A DNA stretch of 14,346 nucleotides from Minisyncoccota bacterium (GCA_938044295.1 CALIRC010000049.1:1-14346), one strand, 5' to 3'; positions 1 through 7,524 are shown, numbered from the stretch's first letter. The notes: generated from the letters alone by a model not told the origin. Translations and numbers: made by a program.

Positions 1-31
1 ATAACTCTGATCTTGACAGCTTAAATATTTC

Positions 32-424
32 TTATTCTATTTTTTGATATGCTCTTATGTAGTCGATTGTGTACTGTGCCGGGAAAACTGTTGTGGCGTC
101 TGGCGATCCAGGCCAATTCCCACCCACGGCGAGATTTGCAAGTATATACACATCTTGTGCAGTCTTGTGCAGCTACAGTATTACGTCAATATACCCAGTT
201 ATCATCACTTTCTATGAGGCAATCTTTTGTAGTAGAAGAGATCGTACAGAAGAGGTGTTTAATTCTTTTGCTTAAAAACGGTAGACTGGCGTATCACCCT
301 ATTGTATTGCTGCCACTGAGTGTGTTTGCAAGGTATAGCCTTGTAGAGAAAATGAACTCAGTGTCGCCGCGGTAAAGAGCAGTGTCGCTAACAGTGTAGT
401 CTGTAGAGTCACTTCTGTTTTCAC
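32..424 (-). pseudogene. Decayed GH16-family glycoside hydrolase (laminarinase/beta-glucanase type)
   Basis: Reading the minus strand from a GTG at 424 in one frame gives an export-signal-like start (MKTEVTLQTTLLATLLFTAA), then stops TAG at 301-299, a TAA, and two TAGs (the last at 175-173). The same frame then runs open to TAA at 34-32. The last ~40 codons contain LANLAVGGNWPGSPDATTVF followed by DYIRAYQ, the hallmark C-terminus of GH16 endo-glucanases (NLAVGGNWPG..DATTVFP...DYVRVYQ). The whole frame is about 131 codons, against roughly 250 for a GH16 domain, and the catalytic ExDxxE region is absent, so a large internal deletion is inferred. The GH16 ending is very clear. That the leader belongs to the same gene rests on shared frame and position only. 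Confidence 0.75.
153..172. repeat. 10-bp perfect tandem duplication inside the GH16 remnant
   Basis: TCTTGTGCAG is present twice, back to back, on the plus strand. Ten bases is not a multiple of three, so the duplication by itself shifts the frame just upstream of the preserved GH16 C-terminus. It looks like replication slippage in a sequence no longer under selection. Confidence 0.85.
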
Positions 425-472
425 TGTGTTTTTTCTAGGAATTAACGGCTGCTTACATTATGAGATACTCAC

Positions 473-1126
473 TTATCCTTCGACAAACCTTAGCATAAAG
501 ATGAGTGCAGAGATAAATCCAATCACTCCAAATCCCAGACTGATTAGTAGCCAGTGCGTTACGCGCATACGACTGACAAAGAGAAAACGTTTTTCAAAGT
601 TTGGTAAAGTTTCGAGAATTTGTTTATCAATCTCACGGGTAGGTGCTTGTAGTTCTTTTTCTATACCTGTTTGATTCCCGAAGAGTTTAATCATATCATA
701 ACGACTCATTACACCTACAAGTTTCTTATTTTCATCAACGATTGGTATAGGATTTACATCATGATGCTCTGAGAAGATTTTTAATGCTTCTTCTACTGGC
801 GCATCTGGTGTAAGTGTAATGGGTGCTGCATTCATAATATCAGATGTCTTCATGTCTGATATCTTCCGCATGTTTTGTGATACAAATTTCTTGTCTCTGC
901 CATACGTTCCAACATCTTTTAGAATATGGATGAGCGTTGGTAAGTGCAAATCTGTGCCTCTAAGCATCATGTCATGCTGCGTCAGAAGTCCAATAAGTGT
1001 GCCTTCACGATCAACGACCGGAATACCATTAAATCTTTTGTAGACCAGAATTTCTACAGCATTTAGAATGGGTGAGTTTGGCCCAATCGTCAAAACATCT
1101 TTTGTCATAAGGTGCTCAATTTTCAT
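473..1126 (-). CDS. CBS-domain-pair protein with C-terminal membrane anchor
   Basis: The 217-residue product starts with a CBS domain (about residues 7-57: LMTKDVLTI, then FNGIPVVDREGTLIGLLTQHD). After a helical linker comes a second CBS domain (about 97-149: IMNAAPITLTPDAPVEEALK, then PIPIVDENKKLVGVMSRYDM). CBS pairs bind adenosine nucleotides and act as regulatory sensors. A charged stretch (about 155-188) precedes one hydrophobic segment (about 191-213), so the sensor is probably tethered to the cytoplasmic face of the membrane. No enzymatic, channel or transporter domain is attached; it may regulate a partner. The start has no recognisable Shine-Dalgarno: the upstream stretch is A/C-rich. 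Stop is TAA. Confidence 0.85.
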   Translation of the reverse strand: MKIEHLMTKDVLTIGPNSPILNAVEILVYKRFNGIPVVDREGTLIGLLTQHDMMLRGTDLHLPTLIHILKDVGTYGRDKKFVSQNMRKISDMKTSDIMNAAPITLTPDAPVEEALKIFSEHHDVNPIPIVDENKKLVGVMSRYDMIKLFGNQTGIEKELQAPTREIDKQILETLPNFEKRFLFVSRMRVTHWLLISLGFGVIGFISALIFMLRFVEG

Positions 1127-1315
1127 TTGTGTTTTGTATTTTGTGTGAGGATTTTTTTACGAGAATCTACGTGAAGTCTATGGCGTATAACTGCCTATAT
1201 TTTTGAGGTAGCGAAGCAAGCAAGGTTGTTTGTCTCTCATATTTATTCTACCACCTCACACTGCCTTTTAAAAGTATTTTTGTATCCCTAAGATCATTAT
1301 TTTATCAATTTCTAT

Positions 1316-2116
1316 TTATTGAACATTGATGTTGCATTGCCCATTACTTGCACATGTAACCACTCTACCTGTACTCGCCTTTGCACAGTATGTATAGTAT
1401 ATATTCGTTTCATTTGTAGTTTCTTTTTCTCTTTCTTCCCAGAGCTTCCTATTTACAGTAAATGAACAGCCACCCCAAAGATGACCTACCTTACTCAAAT
1501 CTGGCCATTTCTCTTTTCCGGCGCACATTACTCCATTATCAGATGGTTCTTCTATAAACGCGCCGCCTTCCATACACGTATTCATATCTCCAAGAGACCC
1601 TGCTAGGAGGCTAATAAGCTCGGCTTCGACTTGGGTTTTTTGGGCCTGCTTCTTTACTAGTGCGCCAATTTCTTTTGCGCGTTCTTCTGAAAGATATTTC
1701 GGTACAAGCTCTGTAGCTTCCACCTCGTCATAGCCAATTGCAATAAAAAGACATTCTTCACCACGTGAGAGGGCAGCTTCTGGATTTAGATTAAGCAGTG
1801 TAGTAAAAGATTCAACTCTCTGATCAAACTGCTCTCGCGTCACCGTACTACCAGATCTCGACAGCACCGCAAATGCACGTCCACACACCTCTTCATCGAT
1901 ATACACAAAATCTTTTTGTGTATTATTTTCTATAGGATCTGTATTTTGCTCCAGGACTACACCTTCTTTTGATTGATCTTGCTGCGCATTTATTTGAGGA
2001 CTTTGAGATTCATCTATTAAAGAAATTTCTTTTTCTGATTGATTTCGCGAAATCAAAAAACCTACTAGAAATACTATACTTAAAATGACTAATGGTATGA
2101 TGTACCGTAATTTCAT
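1316..2116 (-). CDS. Membrane-anchored protein with C-terminal six-cysteine module
   Basis: I do not recognise a named family. The 266-residue protein has one N-terminal transmembrane anchor (about residues 5-23), a low-complexity Q/E/S/N linker (25-70) and a helical region with C78 and C122. The C-terminal module (about 175-264) has cysteines at 181, 198, 217, 244, 255 and 261, with motifs CMEGG, EEPSDNG and WPDLSK. The same module, with similar cysteine spacing, lies near the N-terminus of the lipoprotein at the right end of this window. The protein is inferred to face outward, with disulfides. The helix-Cys-Trp-Cys...Cys order recalls the C-terminal halves of some pilin-like proteins, but no prepilin cleavage motif is seen. 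A weak GGAAAAG precedes the ATG. Confidence 0.8.
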   Translation of the reverse strand: MKLRYIIPLVILSIVFLVGFLISRNQSEKEISLIDESQSPQINAQQDQSKEGVVLEQNTDPIENNTQKDFVYIDEEVCGRAFAVLSRSGSTVTREQFDQRVESFTTLLNLNPEAALSRGEECLFIAIGYDEVEATELVPKYLSEERAKEIGALVKKQAQKTQVEAELISLLAGSLGDMNTCMEGGAFIEEPSDNGVMCAGKEKWPDLSKVGHLWGGCSFTVNRKLWEEREKETTNETNIYYTYCAKASTGRVVTCASNGQCNINVQ

Positions 2117-2321
2117 ATTTTCTTTTCCATTTTTTTATTAGTTCGCAGTATGTATAATTTTTCACGCAAGTATATACATAAAATATTCACGTCATAGACA
2201 TTCTGGGTGGTGTGCTCGTGTTACGTTTTACTGTGTTATAGAGACACTCTCTCACTATAGGTCACTATTTCATCCTTCCTTCGCACATTATACGTCAACA
2301 TTCACTTCATTTGAAATGCTC

Positions 2322-3014
2322 TTACTTTCCAAAGAAAAAATCATGTGGTCTCACATCACGGTATCGTAAACCGAAATGTATGAAAATGTCTACGATGGCA
2401 CTTAGAAAGATTATGGTTATCAACATCACATCTCTAGAAAAATTTTCATCCACAAAATACATGCTCACTATCAAGATCACCCATGTACCAAGTGTTCGTG
2501 CTAGTGGATACAAGATCATTTCATCACCTCTATTGTTAGATTTATCACTGTTGCTTACTTGCAAAATCTTTCTCCCAAGAAAAGCAACGACTAGTTCAAA
2601 AAGGAATATAACACCTCCATATAAAAATGTTTCAAAAATTGAGAACTCTATTTTGGATGAGCCTTGAGAAAAGAATGAATAAACGAGTGAAAAAATCAAT
2701 ATATAAAAAATGATGAAACCGCAAAAATTGAAAATAGCTTGACGTCGTTGATACTTCTTTGAGAGTGATACATCTTTGTATCCCTCTCCCATTAAGCCAT
2801 ACCACCTCGCTTGTATTTTTTTTGCAGGTGTTATAAATGCTTGGACTGATCCTGCAAGACCTAAGAAGAACGTGTGCATAAAGAATATCCATAGCACATA
2901 CACAATACTCCACCCATTATTAAAAGCTAGAAAAATCAAGAATACATGTACCAAGACAATGGAAATATAGGCTGGCCAGTCTTGTATTAAATCATGAGTA
3001 TATTTACTATTCAT
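2322..3014 (-). CDS. Multi-pass membrane protein, DUF6498-like
   Basis: The 230-residue hydrophobic protein has about six membrane segments (roughly residues 14-32, 36-60, 94-114, 128-147, 169-187 and 195-213) and a basic cytoplasmic loop (75-92). The order (short polar start, a YVLWIFFMHTFFLG segment, a late LARTLGTWVILIV segment, and a terminal VDIFIHFGLRYRD) resembles the DUF6498 group of uncharacterised membrane proteins. I judge that assignment moderate. No catalytic motif is visible. There is no clear ribosome binding site before the ATG. The gene lies downstream of gyrB on the same strand with a 175-base gap. Confidence 0.75.
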   Translation of the reverse strand: MNSKYTHDLIQDWPAYISIVLVHVFLIFLAFNNGWSIVYVLWIFFMHTFFLGLAGSVQAFITPAKKIQARWYGLMGEGYKDVSLSKKYQRRQAIFNFCGFIIFYILIFSLVYSFFSQGSSKIEFSIFETFLYGGVIFLFELVVAFLGRKILQVSNSDKSNNRGDEMILYPLARTLGTWVILIVSMYFVDENFSRDVMLITIIFLSAIVDIFIHFGLRYRDVRPHDFFFGK

Positions 3015-3189
3015 GCAACACTTAAATGGTTACTACACTCTCACAACTTTTCCTACTTTATTTGTGGTGGGTCTCTCGTCTAGCATATATGAATTTCAGA
3101 ATTTTTTTCCTGTAAAATCATACTTTTCTATCATGGGATTGATTTAACGCAAATACTATCAGTATGTTTCAGCCGTTTTGCGATTGTAA

Positions 3190-5238
3190 CTATACATCGA
3201 TGTTCTCTACTGTTTTAGCGTGCGTTTGTATGAAATGCTTTCGTGGGGCGACTTCCGCACCCATGAGGAGGTCGAAGACATTTTCTGCTGCCTCTGCGTC
3301 TTCTATGGTGACTTGCATCATCTTTCTGGATTGTGGGTCCATCGTTGTCTCCCAAAGTTGTTCTGGATTCATCTCTCCAAGTCCCTTGTACCGCTGGATG
3401 TTTACTTTTTTCGATTTTGCTTTAGCTTCTGTAGCCTCACTTGCTGCACCACCCTCTTCTGATTCTTCGCCTTCTACTTCTTCTGACACTTCATCGTCGG
3501 ATACACCCATTTTTTTGAGAATGCGTACCTTATCTTCTTCGACATAGGCGTATTCTATCTGTTTTCCTTTTTTGATCTGGTAGAGTGGTGGCTGCGCTAT
3601 GTAAATGTGTCCTTTTTCGATCAGCTCACGAAATTGTCGGAAAAAGAATGTGAGCAGTAGTGTGCGAATGTGACTTCCATCCACGTCAGCATCTGCCATA
3701 AGAATGATCTTATGGTAGCGGAGCTTGTCAATATTGATTGCTTCACCGATACCAACTCCCAGCGCGATAATCATGGGCTTTAGTGAGTCAGCTTTTACGA
3801 TTTTGTCGAGTGTTGTTTTTTCTACATTTACTAGTTTTCCGCGCAAAGGAAGAATTGCTTGGAAGTGTCGATCGCGACCTTGCTTGGCACTACCTCCAGC
3901 CGAGTCACCCTCTACAATATAGAGTTCTGATTCCTCTGCTTTACGTGATGAGCAGTCAGCTAGCTTTCCTGGAAGTGTCATGCCTTCGAGGGCACCCTTC
4001 CTCAGTACGGCGTCTTTTGCGGCGCGCGCTGCTGTCCTAGCTCGTGCAGTGAGTAAGCATTTTTCAATGATCGCTTTTGCATCTTTGGGATGTTTTTCTA
4101 AATACTCTGCAAGCTCTTCGTTCATTACAGATTGTACTGCACCACGCACTTCGACATTATTTAATTTACCTTTTGTCTGCCCCTCAAATTGAGGGTCTGA
4201 AATTTTTACGTTGATCACACACGTCAGACCTTCACGCATGTCTTCTGCTGTGAGATTTGGCTCTTTTTCTTTTAAGATATTGTTTTTGCGTGCGTAGCCA
4301 TTTAGTGTGCGCGTAAGAGCAGTGCGAAATCCTACGACATGTGTTCCACCATCGGGATTTGCGACGTTGTTCGCAAAAGCATGAAGGCGCTCTGAGAAAG
4401 AATCTGTATATTGAAGTGATACTTCTACTTGCACGCCATCTTGCGTTTTTTCTACGTAAAATGGTGTGGTATTTTTTGCACTCTTTCCGCGGTTGAGAAA
4501 CTTTACAAAGGAAATGATGCCTGCATCAAAGTAAAATGCGTGACGCTTTGCCTTGTAGAGCTCTTTTTCATTCTCTACTTTTCTATGATCCTCGATTTCG
4601 ATGCGAAAAGCCTTTGTGAGGTAGGCTTGATTCCGCAAATGTTTCACAATCGTGTCAAAGTTAAACGTGGTATCCTCAAAAATCTCATCATCCGGTTTAA
4701 ATGTGATTGTCGTGCCTGTGTCGTCTTTTTTGCATTTGCCGATGGCTTTTACATCACCTTTTGGCTTGCCACGCTTGTATTCTTGCCTATGGACTTTTCC
4801 ATCCCGCTTGACCTCGGCTGTTGTCCATTCGGAAAGAGCATTTACAACGGAGACGCCGACACCATGGAGTCCGCCGGATACTTTATATCCACTATCTTCG
4901 CCACCAAATTTTCCTCCGGCATGAAGAATAGTCAGCACGGTTTCGAGTGTTGATTTTTTTGTTGTGGGGTGTTTGTCGACTGGGATACCGCGACCATTGT
5001 CTACTACTTCGATGATATTTCCAGGGAGGATTTTTACTGTGCATTTTGTCGCATGCCCCGCCATTGCTTCGTCGATTGCGTTGTCGACTACTTCCCAAAT
5101 CATATGATGGAGTCCTGTGAGACCTGTTCCTCCGATGTACATCCCGGGACGTTTACGTACTGGGTCGAGACCTTCGAGAACCTGGATGGATGATGCGCCG
5201 TATGCCTTCTTTTTCGCTGTCGCTTTTTTTTCTGCCAT
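3190..5238 (-). CDS. gyrB: DNA gyrase subunit B
   Basis: ATPase subunit of type II topoisomerase; with GyrA it introduces negative supercoils. The 682-residue product is the short bacterial form. Visible motifs are GLDPVRKRPGMYIG (23-36), the GHKL ATP site EVVDNAIDEA (49-58), DNGRGIP (80-86) and SGGLHGVGVSVVNALS (121-136). The TOPRIM domain has EGDSAGGSA (443-451), PLRGKLVNVEK and DADVDGSH (516-523), and the C-terminus has QRYKGLGEMNPEQLWETTMD. The last motif and the ending favour GyrB over ParE. An acidic, Ala/Ser/Glu-rich insert (about 579-610) sits just before QRYKGLGE, and the N-terminus is Lys/Ala-rich. No Shine-Dalgarno precedes the ATG. gyrA is not in the window. Confidence 0.97.
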   Translation of the reverse strand: MAEKKATAKKKAYGASSIQVLEGLDPVRKRPGMYIGGTGLTGLHHMIWEVVDNAIDEAMAGHATKCTVKILPGNIIEVVDNGRGIPVDKHPTTKKSTLETVLTILHAGGKFGGEDSGYKVSGGLHGVGVSVVNALSEWTTAEVKRDGKVHRQEYKRGKPKGDVKAIGKCKKDDTGTTITFKPDDEIFEDTTFNFDTIVKHLRNQAYLTKAFRIEIEDHRKVENEKELYKAKRHAFYFDAGIISFVKFLNRGKSAKNTTPFYVEKTQDGVQVEVSLQYTDSFSERLHAFANNVANPDGGTHVVGFRTALTRTLNGYARKNNILKEKEPNLTAEDMREGLTCVINVKISDPQFEGQTKGKLNNVEVRGAVQSVMNEELAEYLEKHPKDAKAIIEKCLLTARARTAARAAKDAVLRKGALEGMTLPGKLADCSSRKAEESELYIVEGDSAGGSAKQGRDRHFQAILPLRGKLVNVEKTTLDKIVKADSLKPMIIALGVGIGEAINIDKLRYHKIILMADADVDGSHIRTLLLTFFFRQFRELIEKGHIYIAQPPLYQIKKGKQIEYAYVEEDKVRILKKMGVSDDEVSEEVEGEESEEGGAASEATEAKAKSKKVNIQRYKGLGEMNPEQLWETTMDPQSRKMMQVTIEDAEAAENVFDLLMGAEVAPRKHFIQTHAKTVENIDV

Positions 5239-5267
5239 AGGAATGTGACTAGGTATTTAGAGGATTG

Positions 5268-5295
5268 AATACATACTAAATGATAATTTTCTCAA
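5268..5295 (-). promoter_or_regulatory. Candidate gyrB promoter
   Basis: On the minus strand TTGAGA (5295-5290) and TGTATT (5273-5268) are separated by 16 bases, which would start transcription about 23 bases before the gyrB ATG. A second candidate farther upstream is an extended -10, TGCTATAAA (5359-5351), without a good -35. I cannot tell which is used. Confidence 0.4.
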
Positions 5296-5364
5296 GCTGT
5301 TTTTGTATTTTACAAGGAAAATACTGCCCAAGCAAGCACACTTCTTTCATTTTATAGCAAAATC

Positions 5365-5391
5365 TTGACTTTTCTTCTCATAAATGATACT
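5365..5391 (+). promoter_or_regulatory. Candidate promoter of the PL14-type lyase gene
   Basis: TTGACT (5365-5370) and GATACT (5386-5391) are separated by 15 bases, about 55 bases before the start codon. The spacer is short, so this is a moderate call. It is the only good -35 in this divergent intergenic region on the plus strand. Confidence 0.4.
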
Positions 5392-5444
5392 TATTAACGT
5401 GTTACATTATTGTTCTTTGATTTTTTATCTTTTTTCAGTACATT

Positions 5445-5451
5445 AGGAGGT
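5445..5451 (+). promoter_or_regulatory. Strong Shine-Dalgarno that fixes the lyase start
   Basis: AGGAGGT lies three bases before the ATG at 5455. This, and the signal peptide starting there, selects 5455 over the in-frame upstream ATG at 5410. Confidence 0.85.
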
Positions 5452-5454
5452 CAA

Positions 5455-6198
5455 ATGCGTTTATTTTACGTATTGTGCATAGCACTCGCTCTTCCAACTT
5501 CAATTTTTGCTCAGAATATTCCACGTGGAGAAGTCACGCCTAGTGATGTGTATGCTTTTTTACAGAATACTCAATGTGAATGGATTTCAGGTATAGAAAA
5601 TGTGTCTATAAATGATTCTGTTTTGACAATTTACCATGACCCTACTCCTGGAGGTGATAAAGGTTCGACGCACTTCATCACACCATGTCCTATCACTGGC
5701 GCTACTGACGCAATCACAGTTTCCTATAAAGTTAAATTTGCACCAGGATTTGATTTTAAGCTTGGTGGTAAGATTCATGGTGTTTGTGGCGGTACTTGCC
5801 CATCTGGTGGAAAACCAGATCCCAATGGCATGATGGCACGTATGATCTGGAAAAATGGTACTTTTCAAATGTATCTGTATCACCGCGATCAAGAAGGGCA
5901 GTTTGGGGATCATTTTGATACGAAAGTGCCTATCATAACTGATGAGTGGATTCAGTTTACATACCACGTCAGTGCTGGTACTAAGACTACACCCGGCTCT
6001 ATCCGCGTCTCTATCAATGGAACAGATGTTTTTAGCAAAAACTTTCAGTTTAAAGATGAAAGCTCAGATGATTGGACTACTAACAAGTTTGTCGTCTCTG
6101 CATTTCACGGTGGAGATGGTGCGCCAAAGTGGGTACCAGACAGACCTAGTATCAGCCACCTGAGTGAGATTGTTTTAGAATCTTCTGCAAAAAAGTAG
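5455..6198 (+). CDS. Secreted polysaccharide lyase, PL14-like (alginate/glucuronan lyase type)
   Basis: A 247-residue exported protein. The signal peptide is residues 1-19, with cleavage expected after IFA. The rest is a single jelly-roll domain with PL14-like landmarks: FKLGGKIHGVCGG (101-113), MMARMIWKNG (126-135), MYLYHRDQ (139-146), WIQFTYHV (165-172), GSIRVSING (181-189) and a FHGGDG...W segment (217-226). Known PL14 enzymes cleave alginate or glucuronan by beta-elimination. The Lys in GGKIHG and the Tyr-x-Tyr in MYLYH sit where I recall catalytic residues of that family, an analogy rather than proof. Cysteines at 111 and 115 may pair. It is monocistronic, with its own promoter, strong RBS and terminator. 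A non-catalytic LamG-like binding role is the alternative. Confidence 0.78.
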   Translation: MRLFYVLCIALALPTSIFAQNIPRGEVTPSDVYAFLQNTQCEWISGIENVSINDSVLTIYHDPTPGGDKGSTHFITPCPITGATDAITVSYKVKFAPGFDFKLGGKIHGVCGGTCPSGGKPDPNGMMARMIWKNGTFQMYLYHRDQEGQFGDHFDTKVPIITDEWIQFTYHVSAGTKTTPGSIRVSINGTDVFSKNFQFKDESSDDWTTNKFVVSAFHGGDGAPKWVPDRPSISHLSEIVLESSAKK

Positions 6199-6229
6199 AA
6201 CGTAACGACTTTTTCTCACATGAGATGAT

Positions 6230-6266
6230 CAGACTCTTCCTATAAGAAGAGTCTGTTTTGTTTGTT
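6230..6266 (+). terminator. Rho-independent terminator of the lyase gene
   Basis: CAGACTCTTC (6230-6239) pairs perfectly with GAAGAGTCTG (6246-6255) over a 6-base loop, followed by TTTTGTTTGTT. It lies 32 bases after the lyase stop. Confidence 0.88.
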
Positions 6267-6285
6267 GCTTTTAGTAATGGAAGTG

Positions 6286-6663
6286 TTATTTTTTTGGCTT
6301 TGTGAGAAAGAAGAGTTCTACCATAAAAATTGCCCCAGCAACAAGTAATGCACTCCACCAAAAGAAAATTTTATACTGTTGCATGACTAGCATAAGTGTG
6401 AAAAGTAGACCTAGCAAAATTCCTTGGCGTAAGGTAGTGGACAGTCCATTTACTGCGAAGGATTTTCGTGCAGTCCTCTGCCAAAAGTAGCCGAGGATTA
6501 GCGTACCTAAACCTGATGTAAAGAGAAAAAAGGTAAGATAAAAAAAGATGTACGCCACAAGTCCTAAGTCAGTAGGATCTGTCGCAAAGAGAACTATACA
6601 CCACAAGCCAAGAGCAAGTAGCGTTCCCAATCGTAAACTCCAGAGATACGAACGTAAATTCAT
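6286..6663 (-). CDS. Four-helix integral membrane protein, unknown function
   Basis: The 125-residue protein has four hydrophobic segments (about residues 8-27, 34-58, 78-94 and 100-119), a short basic loop (WQRTARKSF), and the order LRQGILLGLLF, MQQYKIFFWW, VAGAIFMVELFFL. I recognise this overall pattern (LRxGTLLAL, FFLFxSGLxTLILG, FRQGILLxxL, WWxALL, IELFF) as a small membrane protein recurring in CPR genomes, but no function is known to me. No ribosome binding site is visible. The ATG overlaps the TGA of a 20-codon upstream ORF (ATGA), so translation may be coupled. Stop is TAA. Confidence 0.85.
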   Translation of the reverse strand: MNLRSYLWSLRLGTLLALGLWCIVLFATDPTDLGLVAYIFFYLTFFLFTSGLGTLILGYFWQRTARKSFAVNGLSTTLRQGILLGLLFTLMLVMQQYKIFFWWSALLVAGAIFMVELFFLTKPKK

Positions 6664-6722
6664 TTTTCTTTTTTTCGGGTGTTCTCATCGACGTGTACGA
6701 GCAAAAAACCCTTATTGATCAT
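6660..6722 (-). CDS. Possible 20-residue upstream ORF overlapping the next start
   Basis: ATG at 6722 opens 20 codons, beginning MINKGFLLVHVDENTRK, and its TGA stop (6662-6660) overlaps the ATG of the four-helix membrane protein. Only a weak purine run precedes it. Such ATGA overlaps are typical of translational coupling, which would explain the missing RBS of the downstream gene. A chance ORF is equally plausible. Confidence 0.25.
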   Translation of the reverse strand: MINKGFLLVHVDENTRKKEK

Positions 6723-6864
6723 CTCTTTATTTTATCGCTTCACACCTTCTTTTGCAATCCTCTCTATACTGTTCATCATGTGTTTATAATTTTATCTACA
6801 TAATTGTGTAGTTATAGAAAATATTGTAATAATTAGTGATTTTATATGACCTTCTTGAATATAA

Positions 6865-6893
6865 AAAGACTAATCTGTATCAGATTAGTCTTT
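6865..6893. terminator. Bidirectional terminator after the 97-residue membrane protein gene
   Basis: A perfect 13-bp stem (6865-6877 with 6881-6893) has a 3-base loop and is flanked by A-rich and T-rich tracts on both sides. On the minus strand it begins ten bases past the TAA of the gene ending at 6903 and is followed by TTTTTATATT. Confidence 0.9.
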
Positions 6894-6902
6894 GTTTTAC
6901 TT

Positions 6903-7196
6903 TTATCGTGGTTTTGGGAGAAATACTTTTACCAAAAGATTGGTAGAATCTTTTATGGAAGGATTTACTTTTCGCGCCCATTGAATTACTGCGCCACAAA
7001 TCATTGCTGCTGTCGCGTATATCACATAAGACAGAAAAATTAATCCCTCTAAACCCTTCTCGAAAATTGTTGTGAATTGAAATAGTGCTATGACAGCAAT
7101 TCCTACAGCGCAACAGGCTATTACTAGCCACTTGATATCTAATCTTACGCCGATTAGATAGCCTGCTAGGATACTTAGTAGAATATACGTTTCCAT
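6903..7196 (-). CDS. Small three-helix membrane protein, unknown function
   Basis: The 97-residue protein has three hydrophobic segments (about residues 3-18, 22-40 and 50-72) and a basic, Lys/Pro-ending tail. I do not recognise a family. It is framed as a single-gene unit by a TTGACA/TATACA promoter (7276-7248), a purine-rich AGAGGGGGTT ribosome binding site just before the ATG, and the 13-bp terminator after its TAA. Confidence 0.8.
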   Translation of the reverse strand: METYILLSILAGYLIGVRLDIKWLVIACCAVGIAVIALFQFTTIFEKGLEGLIFLSYVIYATAAMICGAVIQWARKVNPSIKDSTNLLVKVFLPKPR

Positions 7197-7247
7197 TTTT
7201 TAACCCCCTCTTCTGTTTTGGTCTTTGGATGTACAACAGACATGATA

Positions 7248-7276
7248 TGTATATTACAAAATTGTATTGTTGTCAA
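7248..7276 (-). promoter_or_regulatory. Promoter of the 97-residue membrane protein gene
   Basis: On the minus strand a consensus TTGACA (7276-7271), a 17-base spacer and TATACA (7253-7248) begin immediately after the stop codon of the upstream 58-residue gene. The expected 5' leader is about 45 bases. Confidence 0.75.
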
Positions 7277-7277
7277 A

Positions 7278-7454
7278 CTAACTTGCGTGTGTGATACGCG
7301 ATCTTGGAATACTCTCTTTTATGTTGGTTGTGTCAGTGTTTTTTACTTTTACTGCCTTTACTATTCCTTCGGACTGCCATAAGTACCGACCTACTGTTGT
7401 CGCAACTACTACAAGAGTTAGTATGCTTACTACATTTCTCAAATCTTTTTTCAT
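7278..7454 (-). CDS. Small single-pass membrane protein (58 residues), unknown function
   Basis: ATG at 7454 to TAG at 7280-7278. The product starts MKKDLRNVVSILTLVVVATT and then VGRYLWQSEG: a basic N-terminus, one hydrophobic helix (about residues 8-24) and a polar, Lys/Thr-rich tail of about 30 residues. The charge pattern, the start close behind a good -10, and the tight packing before the next promoter make it look real. No similarity to a named family is recognised. It could be an anchored small protein or an uncleaved exported peptide. The upstream AAAGATAG is at best a weak ribosome binding site. Confidence 0.6.
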   Translation of the reverse strand: MKKDLRNVVSILTLVVVATTVGRYLWQSEGIVKAVKVKNTDTTNIKESIPRSRITHAS

Positions 7455-7473
7455 CTATCTTTTGTGATTTATT

Positions 7474-7513
7474 TGGTATAATAATTATATCACTAATTTC
7501 TTTCATTTATAAT
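7474..7513. promoter_or_regulatory. Back-to-back -10 elements of the divergent genes
   Basis: Plus strand: extended -10 TGGTATAAT (7474-7482) and a second TATAAT (7508-7513). Minus strand: TATAAT (7489-7484). The 7482/7484 elements nearly abut, so the two polymerases would compete. The 7508 element would start transcription about five bases before the ATG at 7525, an almost leaderless message. That gene has no Shine-Dalgarno. Confidence 0.55.
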
Positions 7514-7524
7514 ATTCGTTATTT

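Noticed and set aside
49..375. 108-codon plus-strand open frame
   Set aside because: It runs antisense to the recognisable GH16 remnant and overlaps another random frame; no RBS and no family features.
1178..1240. 20-codon minus-strand ORF (MRDKQPCLLRYL...) behind a GAGGTGG
   Set aside because: The purine box is suggestive, but the peptide is short, unrecognised and lacks a terminator or conserved context.
2251..2261. CTCACTATAGG, resembling the core of a T7 promoter
   Set aside because: Only 11 of about 20 consensus bases, no phage context; chance match.
4429..4953. 174-codon plus-strand open frame inside gyrB
   Set aside because: Shadow frame antisense to strongly conserved GyrB coding sequence.
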